Source: Pogonophryne albipinna
Taxonomy: Eukaryota > Chordata > Actinopteri > Perciformes > Artedidraconidae
DNA: 64,000 bases
Assembly (NCBI GenBank): GCA_028583405.1
Contig: CM053258.1
Location: forward strand, 2,479,903-2,543,902
Direction of reading: 5' to 3'
A model generated the notes under the pieces. That model was not told the DNA's origin and did no database searches. It worked only from the letters and a program-made list of their open reading frames with translations. Of the stretch, positions 1 through 10,600 are shown piece by piece (position 1 is the first letter of the stretch; each line of letters starts with the position of its first letter). Position numbers and translations under genes: made by a program.

Positions 1-223
1 GTTTTTGAAATTGGTCCGTGCGCAAAGCATTGTGGGAATTTTAAGGACGCGAAGTCTACCCATGTGCAGCCTCGAAATTTCCCCCAAACCAAGGACGCGT
101 CCTCGGTGGAATTCCAAGTATGCTGGACATTGGAACAGTCCTGCTGCGCCACTTGATGACGTAGAATCCTTGAAATATTGGCTTGGAAGCCAGTATCCTC
201 GAGATTGAGGAACGGACACAGTG
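1..223. mobile_element. Right end of a long-TIR DNA element
   Basis: This is the duplicate of 11735-11957. Its end reads as the reverse complement of the left terminus at 11389, so it is the right half of a non-autonomous inverted-repeat element cut by the window edge. Confidence 0.6.
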
Positions 224-1661
224 GGAGAGAACTTCAAAAATAATACAGGAATCAGATCAAAACAAGGATCTTGACATTTTTAGCATTAGAAAAGTTCGTA
301 CATCTACTGTAGTACAGTTAGTTAGACATCTCAGATAGAATGTGAACAGGTATATTCAGGCAGGTGTTAGGAGACGTTTTTTGTATTTTTTAAACATCAT
401 TGCTGCTAAACATGTTCTTTTTAAATTCAAATAAAACCAAATAAAACAAAAGTATGAACTTAGAAGTGATTCTGATATGTCTCCTTTAAGTTTAAAATAG
501 CTCTGGTTGATGAGGTTTCTCCACCAGCCTCAGTGCGCCATCGTGTGGTTTAAATCGGCGCTTCATGCATCAACAGCTTCTCTCTGAATAAACGCTTCAG
601 GAGTTTCGAGCACGGTGCATTAAAAAGCTGAATTACAGCACTAATACATAAGTAAAACACGTTAGATCTTCTGCACGCTTTAAAGCCTCGCAGATCTGAT
701 ATCACACAGAGCAGTCCATGCAGCAAATTGCTACATTTGCCTCGTTGGATTTAGAGCGCTGAAGTGAAAGGTTTTAATCAGGAGAGTAATTGCGTTTGTT
801 AATGAAGCACGACGTTTCAGGGGAGGCCGGAGCCTGCAGCTCGCCGGCTGATGGGATTCTTTCAGGCGGTCTTGATACATTCTTGGGGAGGAGTGATGTG
901 ATGTGAGCACTGCAGAGTAGACTGCAGTATTCACAGAATCACAGACTCGTTTTCTGAGCCCAACGGGACCAATTCTGCTTCATATTGATCAATGAAGCAT
1001 TACAAAATAATCAAATAACACTTAATTATCAACATGAAGAAAATTCTCCAAAATGTCAGGGTACTCAATAATTACAATAACAGGTCAAATAACTGCTTTT
1101 AAGCATTCAATCATTTTCTTCTTTATTTGGTCTCAAACGCGATGCAAATTGTGATTAAGGCTTTTTAATTGGTTCTATAAATATATATTTCCTTAGGGCC
1201 CCAACAGTTAAAAACACAAGGATATTCAGTTTATTATTACATATCATTGAAATAAAACTCCCACATAGAATGAAAAAGAATATCAAGATTATCATTAGGT
1301 TTTCCTGTTTGTCAACTCGTAAATTCACCCCAAATTAAAATCATTGTTATTTTGTTGTAAACAAATCATTTGATAAACATGAAATAGAAACAGAAGAACG
1401 TTTTAAAAGGCTTACGTTATCACATGATCAAACATGCCAATCAGAACTGTTTTACAGAAGATAAATAAAACTGCCTCAAATATCTGTCTAACTATAAATT
1501 GTCATCTCTCTCTTAAAGTGTCGCACTACAAAGTGACATTATATTTAAAAAAGGATGCATTAAATCACATGATGTATTGATTATTCTTTGTCCGATATGA
1601 TTATAATCCTGGAGCATGTAGTGACGTATCGTAGTCTTCTTATTTCTCGTCCCTGCACCAG
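224..1661. other. MYT1L intron sequence in duplicate copy 1
   Basis: No gene is seen. Positions 224-345 carry a repeat starting GGAGAGAACTTCAAAA that recurs at 4729, 11958, 16498 and about 17300. Positions 345-492 resemble the end of another TTAA-flanked element, ending in GATATGTCTCCTTTAA. The rest is AT-rich intron duplicated at 11958-13332. Confidence 0.7.
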
Positions 1662-1786
1662 GACGATGAGATGGACCCGTTCCAGGAGCTGATGGACGAG
1701 CAGCGCTACCCGGCAGAGGTCACCATGCCCAGCCCCAAACACCACAAGTACCCGCCCTGCAAGGAGGGCAAGAAGGAGCTCATCAC
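1662..1786 (+). pseudogene. Out-of-order duplicate of MYT1L exon (copy 1)
   Basis: This 125-nt stretch has a CAG acceptor and a GTAAG donor and encodes [20 protein letters not shown] and onward. It matches the exon at 13333 except that the first codon is GAC (Asp) instead of GGC (Gly). In MYT1 proteins this segment follows the domain encoded at 7476, yet here it lies before it. It is probably a second haplotype of the same exon, not an extra one. No disabling mutation is visible. Confidence 0.85.
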
Positions 1787-2923
1787 GTAAGAACCAACTC
1801 TACTTGGTCCTGGATCCGAAACCTTAGAAACACAGACACACTGCTGATTGAAGGAATTATTATATTGTTGTTGTTACGGAAACTTCGGAGCAGCAATACA
1901 GGAAAGATGGAGACTGGAATTCTTGTTGTCAAACACTGGGATTTATTTAGAGTTTTAGATACGGCCGGAGAGCTTCACACAGTCTATTCACATATTACAT
2001 GTGGGCAAACCACGCGGAACTCTGAGTAACAAAGAGAATCAGGATCTGTTATATTCTGAGAGGAGGGACTTGGCAAGCCTAATGAATGCCAGACACAGGA
2101 ACACGACCCCTTCTGTGTCTGCAATCCTTATCCTGCCCAACTCTTCCCCACAGGAAGAAAGAGGACCCTTTGACCTGTGTCCCGGTTCAAGTTGCAGCCA
2201 GAGCATAATACGACTTTAACGAGAAGCATATGTTTGTAATTTGACAGGTTCTCAGGAACGCTGAGAAACTCAATACACAAAGTGATCAGATTAAAATATT
2301 CTCTGACAGTTGTACAACAGTAGAAGAGCCAGAATACTTGCGTCAAGTCCGCCAAGAGTCTGTCTAAAGAATGACAGAATCTCACAGGTTTGATACACTT
2401 CTTTTTAGTTCACACAGCACTATACCTTTCGACCTTTTACAATAACATGTTAGGAGACCCTCAATGACACGCTGCAAACAGGCATGTTTAATGTTAATGG
2501 TACAAAAGTATCTTTAAATAAACTAAAAGATGAAACTCAAGAGCATGGCTTACAACACATGATTACATAATATAGATTATTTCAACAACTTCAACCCTGA
2601 ATAACAAGCTTCAATAAAAGCCAAGAAGACTTCAATATGTCGTCCCATCATGGGAAACATTATCTGACTTTCATCGTCAAGTCAAACGTCAACTTTATTG
2701 TCAATCTTTCAGTTTGTGTGTACAGACAGAGAGATCGAAATACCGTTTCCCACAATCCAGAATACAAAATACAAATATAAATAAAAATATGTATACAAAT
2801 ATGTATATACCTATATATACACAATCAACAGACACATTTATACATATGCACACATTAAGATAAAATCACAACAATCAATCAGTCAATTCGTTATTATTTG
2901 AGGAAAGTTAGACCAGTCCTTAA

Positions 2924-3829
2924 AGGTCACCTATTATGCAAAATCCACTTTTTTATATATTTTCTACATACAGTAAACATGTGTCCCCTCTTCTCCACGT
3001 CTCTTCTACATCAACATGTGTCCCCTCTTCTTCATGTCTCTTCTACATCAACATGTGTCCCCTCTTCTCCACGTCTCTTCTACATCAACATGTGTCCCCT
3101 CTTCTTCATGTCTCTTCTACATCAACATGTGTCCCCTCTTCTTCATCAACATGTGTCCCCTCTTCTTCATGTCTCTTCTACATCAACATGTGTCCCCTCT
3201 TCTTCATGTCTCTTCTACATCAACATGTGTCCCCTCTTCTTCATGTCTCTTCTACATCAACATGTGTCCCCTCTTCTTCATGTCTCTTCTACATCAACAT
3301 GTGTCCCCTCTTCTTCATGTCTCTTCTACATCAACATGTGTCCCCTCTTCTTCATGTCTCTTCTACATCAACATGTGTCCCCTCTGTGGAAAGAGACTCT
3401 GAAAGTTTCAGGAACAAAGATTCTCTCTCTTTTTGTCCTGATCCATTTCTATAAAAACCTGTCTGAAAATGAGCTGATCAGATTTTGGCCACTTGATGAT
3501 GTCATGACGATGTTTTGTCTTGTGTAACCATTAGCCAATCAGCAACCAAGGTAACCCCCCCCCCCCCCCACCTTATCACCTGAATCTCCTCCTAGAGCAC
3601 CATTGAGTTCTTTGTAAACAAATGTCTCTCAGAGGGGCGTGGGGAGGGGCTCCTTATTTTCATCTAAAGTAACAGACAGAGAATCAGCACTTTGGGAACA
3701 GGGCTGAAACAGAGGGGATTATGGGTAATGCTGCAATGATCTGTTTGGTGTTTCAGCCAATCAGAGACAGGCTCTGGATATATCTGAGACCTGTGATATA
3801 TTGATGAAGAACAGTATAATAGGGGACCT
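2924..3829 (+). mobile_element. TTAA-flanked MITE with internal 37-bp minisatellite
   Basis: The element opens AGGTCACCTATTATG and closes CAGTATAATAGGGGACCT, with TTAA on both sides (2920-2923 and 3830-3833). The TTAA target site points to a piggyBac-type non-autonomous element. No transposase is present. Confidence 0.7.
2978..3385. repeat. 37-bp minisatellite, about 12 units
   Basis: The unit reads CTTCTACATCAACATGTGTC plus a CCCTCTTCTTCATGTCT-type stretch, 37 bp in all. One unit near 3130-3160 is shortened. The unit has no stop codon in any forward frame, which explains the overlapping open frames here. Confidence 0.95.
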
Positions 3830-3926
3830 TTAAAACGTTTCTGTGTTTAAGTTTTAGTAAATACACACTTCAAAGTCAGGTTGAATTGTTGTAAATATTC
3901 AGTTTGTATCTCTTCTCCTCCCGCAG

Positions 3927-3995
3927 GTTGTCGAGCTGCCAGCTGGCCGACAAGAACATCCGCGGGATGATGAGTCCCAACGCACAAGAACTCAG
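3927..3995 (+). pseudogene. Out-of-order duplicate of second MYT1L exon (copy 1)
   Basis: This 69-nt exon has a CCGCAG acceptor and a GTGAT donor and encodes [20 protein letters not shown] plus ELR. It is identical in coding content to 15696-15764. Together with 1662-1786 it totals 194 nt, not a multiple of three, so splicing the pair in before the exon at 7476 would shift the frame. Confidence 0.85.
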
Positions 3996-4474
3996 GTGAT
4001 TCTTCAGTTTGAAATACTCTGAGCATGTTCAGAGCATGGCTGCAGTCAAGACCACTAAGCGAGACCTGGGCTGCGGTCAAATACTCAAAATACGTTTGTC
4101 CTACAGGAAGTGTTTTCCTAACCGCTTTTCCAAAAGATCAATAGGTCAAAAGGACGACCGCGGGGCGAAGAGATCGACTTCAGAGACTATGGAGATGTCG
4201 GTTTGTTTTAAAAGAAAATGAGCACATCCAAAACTACGCTATTTGGCCAGCTACCTTTTCACAGTTGCTCGAGAGCTCATTGACATTCCGTTGAACATCT
4301 TTCTTACATTTTTTGGAGTAACGAAAACAAAAAAGAAAAGAGAAGGGACTGGAGAAGATGGAATAATAAACCATCAACATTAAAGCCATGGATTTGGATT
4401 TATAGCCACACATGCCAAGCATCAATTTGTCACTGTTTTAGATTTTATTCAGGCAATGCAAGGTAAGGGTTGGA

Positions 4475-4568
4475 GACCAGACCAGACCAGACCAGACCAG
4501 ACCAGAAGAGACCAGACCAAACCAGACCAGACCAGACCAAACCAGACCAAACCAGACCAGACCAGATC
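4475..4568. repeat. ACCAG pentanucleotide tract
   Basis: Imperfect tandem ACCAG with occasional ACCAA and AAGAG variants. Its duplicate is at 16243-16335. Confidence 0.9.
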
Positions 4569-4752
4569 TACACATTGAAGGACATTCAATAATCTGACCA
4601 AGACTAACAGAAAACCAGGATTTAAATACAAGCTGAAACTAACGAGGGGATGAAGTGCAGCTAAAGCAAGGACAGACAATCAAAACAGGCGGGAGAACAC
4701 TCAAGGACAGGAAGTAACAAGACACAGTGGGAGAGAACTTCAAAATAAAACA

Positions 4753-5752
4753 NNNNNNNNNNNNNNNNNNNNNNNNNNNNNNNNNNNNNNNNNNNNNNNN
4801 NNNNNNNNNNNNNNNNNNNNNNNNNNNNNNNNNNNNNNNNNNNNNNNNNNNNNNNNNNNNNNNNNNNNNNNNNNNNNNNNNNNNNNNNNNNNNNNNNNNN
4901 NNNNNNNNNNNNNNNNNNNNNNNNNNNNNNNNNNNNNNNNNNNNNNNNNNNNNNNNNNNNNNNNNNNNNNNNNNNNNNNNNNNNNNNNNNNNNNNNNNNN
5001 NNNNNNNNNNNNNNNNNNNNNNNNNNNNNNNNNNNNNNNNNNNNNNNNNNNNNNNNNNNNNNNNNNNNNNNNNNNNNNNNNNNNNNNNNNNNNNNNNNNN
5101 NNNNNNNNNNNNNNNNNNNNNNNNNNNNNNNNNNNNNNNNNNNNNNNNNNNNNNNNNNNNNNNNNNNNNNNNNNNNNNNNNNNNNNNNNNNNNNNNNNNN
5201 NNNNNNNNNNNNNNNNNNNNNNNNNNNNNNNNNNNNNNNNNNNNNNNNNNNNNNNNNNNNNNNNNNNNNNNNNNNNNNNNNNNNNNNNNNNNNNNNNNNN
5301 NNNNNNNNNNNNNNNNNNNNNNNNNNNNNNNNNNNNNNNNNNNNNNNNNNNNNNNNNNNNNNNNNNNNNNNNNNNNNNNNNNNNNNNNNNNNNNNNNNNN
5401 NNNNNNNNNNNNNNNNNNNNNNNNNNNNNNNNNNNNNNNNNNNNNNNNNNNNNNNNNNNNNNNNNNNNNNNNNNNNNNNNNNNNNNNNNNNNNNNNNNNN
5501 NNNNNNNNNNNNNNNNNNNNNNNNNNNNNNNNNNNNNNNNNNNNNNNNNNNNNNNNNNNNNNNNNNNNNNNNNNNNNNNNNNNNNNNNNNNNNNNNNNNN
5601 NNNNNNNNNNNNNNNNNNNNNNNNNNNNNNNNNNNNNNNNNNNNNNNNNNNNNNNNNNNNNNNNNNNNNNNNNNNNNNNNNNNNNNNNNNNNNNNNNNNN
5701 NNNNNNNNNNNNNNNNNNNNNNNNNNNNNNNNNNNNNNNNNNNNNNNNNNNN
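4753..5752. other. Assembly gap of exactly 1000 N
   Basis: The run is exactly 1000 N, a round placeholder length, so the true gap size is unknown. It separates the out-of-order duplicate from the rest of the locus. Confidence 1.
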
Positions 5753-6456
5753 CATCAATCATAAGTATTGTATTGTGTTTCACATTTGATTGTCTCAAGG
5801 CCTTATGATATCCTCCACAGTAGGCTTATGAACATATAAACATTTGCTGATCACCAGTTTCAATTTTGAGTGGTTTAGTCAACTTTCTTACACCTATGAT
5901 TTTCCCAGTCAAAAGTGACCGCCATAGGAAATGAATGGGTAACCCTAGAACACGTTCATCCATCAGATAGTACACAACCAAATCGACAACATTTACATTT
6001 TGGAAAACATTTTAAGTGATTATTTGTATATTCACTGCAGTTATTCATGCAAACCTGTCTTCTGAGACAGCTTAAAAGAGTGTTAAATACAATGTGGTGA
6101 TGATGAATGGTTTTTGGGTTCATGTCAGAGCAGACATCAGAGTTAGACATCAGATTCTCCAGCTTCCTCGTTGTTTTTCGTCCAGTTCTCTGCTTGTTGA
6201 CCATCACCATCCTCCCCTCTCTTCCCCTCCATCAGAGCCCGGTTGCTCCCGTCTGCCTTTAGGAATCATTAATGTAGGACTCAGGTCACACCAGGAAGTG
6301 TTTTGATGTCCATCTTAATCTTCAGGTGGCGTACTATGTGACTTTATACCTGTGTCCGCCTCTTTGTTTTTCTTGGCCATGCATTTTAATAAACCTTATT
6401 TTTAGATTCTCCAGCGTCGTTGTTTTTCCAGTTCTGTGCTTGTTGACCATCACAAT
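5753..6456. other. MYT1L intron with a decoy copy of an exon start
   Basis: No gene is seen. Positions 6149-6245 are a partial copy of 6403-6456 joined to 7446-7487, the region leading into the exon at 7476. It includes a pyrimidine tract and ATCAG followed by AGCCCGGTTG. If that acceptor (6235) were used, the frame would close after about a dozen codons. Confidence 0.7.
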
Positions 6457-7445
6457 CAGAGAGGGCAAAAGTACACACAAGTAGAAGTACAGATACTCGT
6501 GTTTAAAATACTCTGGTAAAAGTAGTAGGTAAAAACTTCTTTACTCAAGTCAAAGTAAAGAGGCTTTGAAGTGTACTTTAGTAAAGAGTACCCATAACTA
6601 GCAGCTGCTTTAAAGAGTACCTGACCTCCCTTTATTTAATAGAACAATAATGTCATTGTTAGCTAATGAATGTTTCCATGCTGAACAACGGCAACATGAC
6701 AACGTTTCCATTGGTCCCTCTTCTTTAGAGAAGACCAGGAAATGATGGATACACGGATCGTGTTCAAATCAATAGGCACGCAATGACTCTAAAGAATAAT
6801 GATCACGCCACCAAACACACATTCAGACTAAAGGAACCAGCTGTTTGGAAAATGAGAGAAGTAGAAAGTACAGGTATTTGGGTTCAACATGTAAGAAGTA
6901 GAAAGTACAGGTATTTGGGTTCAACATGTAAGAAGTAGAAAGTACAGGTATTTGAGTTCAACATGTAAGAAGTAGAAAGTACAGGTATTTGGGTTCAACA
7001 TGTAAGAAGTAGAAAGTACAGGTATTTGAGTTCAACATGTAAGAAGTAGAAAGTACAGGTATTTGGGTTCAACATGTAAGAAGTAGAAAGTACAGGTATT
7101 TGGGTTCAACATGTAAGAAGTAGAAAGTACAGGTATTTGTGTTCAACATGTAAGAAGTAGAAAGTACAGGTATTTGGGTTCAACATGTAAGAAGTAGAAA
7201 GTACAGGTATTTGGGTTCAACATGAGAGAAGTAGAAAGTACAGGTATTTGGGTTCAACATGAAAGAAGTAGAAAGTTCAGGTATTTGTGTTCAACATGTA
7301 AGAAGTAGAAAGTACAGGTATTTGAGTTCAACATGTGAGAAGTCAAAGTCAAAAGTCATCAGTAAAATAAGTAGTGGAGTAAAGTACTGATACCAGAAAC
7401 ATGTACTTAAGTACAGTAATGAAGTATTTGTACTTCCCACCTCTG
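6457..7445 (+). mobile_element. hAT-type non-autonomous element with 37-bp array
   Basis: The left end reads CAGAGAGGGCAAAAGTAC and the right end, reversed, CAGAGGTGGGAAGTAC. The flanking 8-mers ATCACAAT and CTCACCAT agree at six of eight bases, and the empty-site form is visible in the decoy copy near 6200. An 8-bp target site indicates hAT. It ends 30 nt before the acceptor of the next exon. An inverted relative is at 24741-25845. Confidence 0.65.
6854..7343. repeat. 37-bp minisatellite, about 13 units
   Basis: The unit is GTAGAAAGTACAGGTATTTG plus GGTTCAACATGTAAGAA, 37 bp. It lies inside the hAT-type element. The inverted relative carries about six units. Confidence 0.95.
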
Positions 7446-7475
7446 CTCACCATCCTCCCCTCTCTTCCTCCTCAG

Positions 7476-7695
7476 AGCCCGGTTGGAGATCTGGATGATG
7501 GCGGGGGAGTGGATGTGGGGGGCAGCCGGGGGTCCGGAGGGCAGCGGCACCGTGCTGACGCCCCTGCAGCCGATGTCTCCGCAGCGCCAGGCTCTGCTCA
7601 GCAGCCGGTGCTATCAGCTGAGCGAAGCCGACTGCTGGGACCTGCCCGTCGACTACAAGATCAAACGGATCGGGGACGAGCATGACCACAAAGAG
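7476..7695 (+). CDS. myt1l: MYT1L exon: MYT1 central domain
   Basis: The exon starts after CCTCCTCAG with one base completing a split codon, and ends before GTAGAA in phase 0. It encodes [14 protein letters not shown] and later [20 protein letters not shown], a stretch conserved in MYT1 proteins. The acceptor lies 30 nt after the end of a hAT-type element. Confidence 0.92.
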
Positions 7696-10600
7696 GTAGA
7701 AAAGGTCCACCACACAGAAAAAACATCATACAAGTTGTAGTTTATAGCTAACAGGCATCATAAATGGTTTCCTGGGGTCATTGTGATACATTTGTTTGAA
7801 GTAAACAGTAAACTTCAATGATTTATTTGGGTTATTCCTCAAGATCAATGGTTACAGTCATCATCAATGTTTCTTTTGGTCATTTATATACAATAGTTTG
7901 AACGTATGGTCATCATCAATGGTTTCCTGGGTCATTTTGATCAAACAGTTGAAGTAAACAGTCAACGTCATCATTTGATGTCACCTTCAATGCTTCTTTC
8001 TCGTATCATCTATAGAATAGGTTGAATTTACAGTCATCGTTAATTGTTTCTTGGGGTAATTTCTATATCTTTTTTCAAAGTAAACAGTCAATGCCATTGG
8101 TTTCTTTGGGTAATTCCTAACGGTCAAAGTTTACAGTCATCAGCAATGCTGTTTCCTGGGGTAATTTCGATACAATAGTTTAGTTTACAGGCATCATAAA
8201 TGGTTTCCTGGTTGATACATTTGTTTGAAGTAAACAGTCAATGCCATTGGTTTCTTTGGGTAATACCTATAGATCAAAGTTTACAGTCATCAGCAAAGCT
8301 GTTTCCTGGTAATTTCTGTAGAATAGTTGGAATTTACAGTCATGTTAATGGTTTCTTTGGTAATTGATATACAATAGTTTAGTTTACAGGCATCATCAAT
8401 AGTTTCCTGGGGGGTTATTTTGATCAAATAGTTGGAAGTAAACAGTCAACGTCATTGATTTCTTGGGGTCATTTCTATAAATCAACGTTTTATTAACTTA
8501 TACATTTTATTTCTGTTCAGTAGTTCAAAGTTTGGGTATATTGTCAATGGTTTCCGGGAGTCATTTTGTATAATTCAAAGTTTAAAAGATGATCATCAAT
8601 GTTTTCCTGGGTTTTTTAGGTATTTATTAACAATATCTAAAAAAAATAATACAGTTATCAGCAGCGGTTTCCTGGGGTAATTTCCATCCACTAGTTCAAA
8701 TGTAACGTTATCAATGGTACTTTGGGGTAATTTCCATCCAATAGTTCAAATGTAACGTTATCAATGGTACTTTGGGGTAATTTCCATCCAATAGTTCAAA
8801 TGTAACGTTATCAATGGTACTTTGGGGTAATTTCCATCCAATAGTTCAAATGTAACGTTATCAATGGTACTTTGGGGTAATTTCCATCCAATAGTTCAAA
8901 TGTTACGTTATCAATGGTACTTTGGGGTAATTTCCATCCAATAGTTCAAATGTAACGTTATCAATGGTACTTTGGGGTAATTTCCATCCAATAGTTCAAA
9001 TGTAACGTTATCAATGGTACTTTGGGGTAATTTCCATCCAATAGTTCAAATGTTACGTTATCAATGGTACTTTGGGGTAATTTCCATCCAATAGTTCAAA
9101 TGTAACGTTATCAATGGTACTTTGGGGTAATTTCCATCCAATAGTTCAAATGTAACGTTATCAATGGTACTTTGAGGTAATTTCCATCCAATAGTTCAAA
9201 TGTAACGTTATCAATGGTACTTTGGGGTAATTTCCATCCAATAGTTCAAATGTAACGTTATCAATGGTACTTTGGGGTAATTTCCATCCAATAGTTAAAG
9301 TTCTACAAGCGTCTTTTTATGGGTTCTTGTGGTTATTTTTATAAAATGGTTAAAAAGCATCATCAATGGTTTCCTGGGATAACTTCTGTACAATAGTTCA
9401 AAGTTTGGGTAATTTGAACTCAATAGTTGAAAGCCGGGGGTCATTTTCTATAATTCAAAGTAAAAAAAAGTATCATCAATGGTTTCATTGGGTAGTTTAT
9501 TCACATTAGTTTGATCTTTACAGTCATCAGCAATGGTTTCTTTGGTTCAATTTCAATAGTTCAAAGTTTATAGACAACGTACAATATCATACAATGGGGT
9601 CAGTTCAAACTGTAACAAGTTCATTGATATGGAGGTAAGGAAAATGATACGTCTTAACTCCAACAGCCACCTAAAACGTTTCATTTGAAGAGGACGCTAT
9701 GAAACCATTGAATAACTGAAGCTCTAAATGCTGCTCATTCTCCACACTCTGCCCTTACAGTTCTTATTAAAGGCTGTATCCACCTTATCTAAGGCAGTCT
9801 GTCCCTGATCATACAGAGTAAGGATAATATGAAGCATGAAATTGAGAGATTTAAGGCGTTTATATTAAAGGGTGCACACATAGATTAAGAGATGATAACG
9901 CTTTATAAGCTTTTTAAAGGGATGCTTGAGCTCTGATGCACGGCGGAAAAGCACCATGGAGAAGTTGTGAACTTATTTTGCGAGGGCGTACTTTTGGTTT
10001 CTAGTACGCATAATTTTTGCATCGCTTTACATACATAAGAGGGGATTTTGTGAGTTTAAAAAGGTCCACTATGTACAGCTGCAGTAACCAAAGGCATGGA
10101 AACGGCACAGTGCTTGCCAAAACTGTACATCACAGCCGAGTTTCTGCTGTTATCCCTCACCCTGGAGCCGCTGAATAGAAATGGTAAAGCACTTGCAGCC
10201 AAATAATAAGAGAAAGGACAGAGACAAAGATGGATGCTGTAAAACAGAGAAATGTTTCTATCTTAAAACAATGTGTAAGGATCTGTAACCATCAAACTTT
10301 GAGTAATTACCAGCGGCGAAGAGAGAAAAAACAACATTTTAATTTATTTTTCCTTTCTGCAAAGAGTGAACCTTTAAGAGCAACTTCTATGTGACCATGG
10401 AAGTGAACTGGGACTAAATACAGAGTTATGACACAATGTCTCTTATATGTTCCTCGTCAAAATGCTTCTCTATAAGACCGAGACATTTTTTTGTTCTTAT
10501 ATATAAATCAAAAGAATATAAATCTGACTTATAGATATATCACTTCAGAACATTTACAGCTTCTCTTTTACTAATGTACATCTCCTAAATTTAAGAGCAC

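Larger units (their letters stand above)
1787..3926. other. MYT1L intron in duplicate copy 1
   Basis: No gene is seen. Positions 2680-2880 hold a common fish repeat tail (AACTTTATTGTCAATC) followed by AT-rich sequence. A TTAA element occupies 2924-3829. The same layout is at 13458-15695. Confidence 0.7.
1..4752 (+). repeat. Large direct duplication, copy 1 (likely false duplication)
   Basis: This block matches 11735-16521 base for base over long stretches, in the same order and orientation, with scattered single-base differences (roughly 1 percent by eye). It carries two MYT1L exons, a minisatellite-bearing TTAA element and an ACCAG tract, all repeated in copy 2. Copy 1 has a 71-bp insertion at 1528-1598 and a shorter 37-bp array (about 12 units against 15). 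It ends exactly at the N gap. The homology may extend upstream of the window. Confidence 0.95.

Noticed and set aside
2898..3527. Repetitive proteins in the 37-bp arrays at 2.9 and 14.6 kb
   Set aside because: Same cause as above; the frames run beyond the repeat into element sequence and stop at random.
1662..3995. Copy 1 exons as extra functional MYT1L exons
   Set aside because: They are out of order, 194 nt in total, and lie beside a placeholder gap; copy 2 supplies the correct order and frame.
4661..5798. Open frames across the gap
   Set aside because: They consist of unknown residues from 1000 N.
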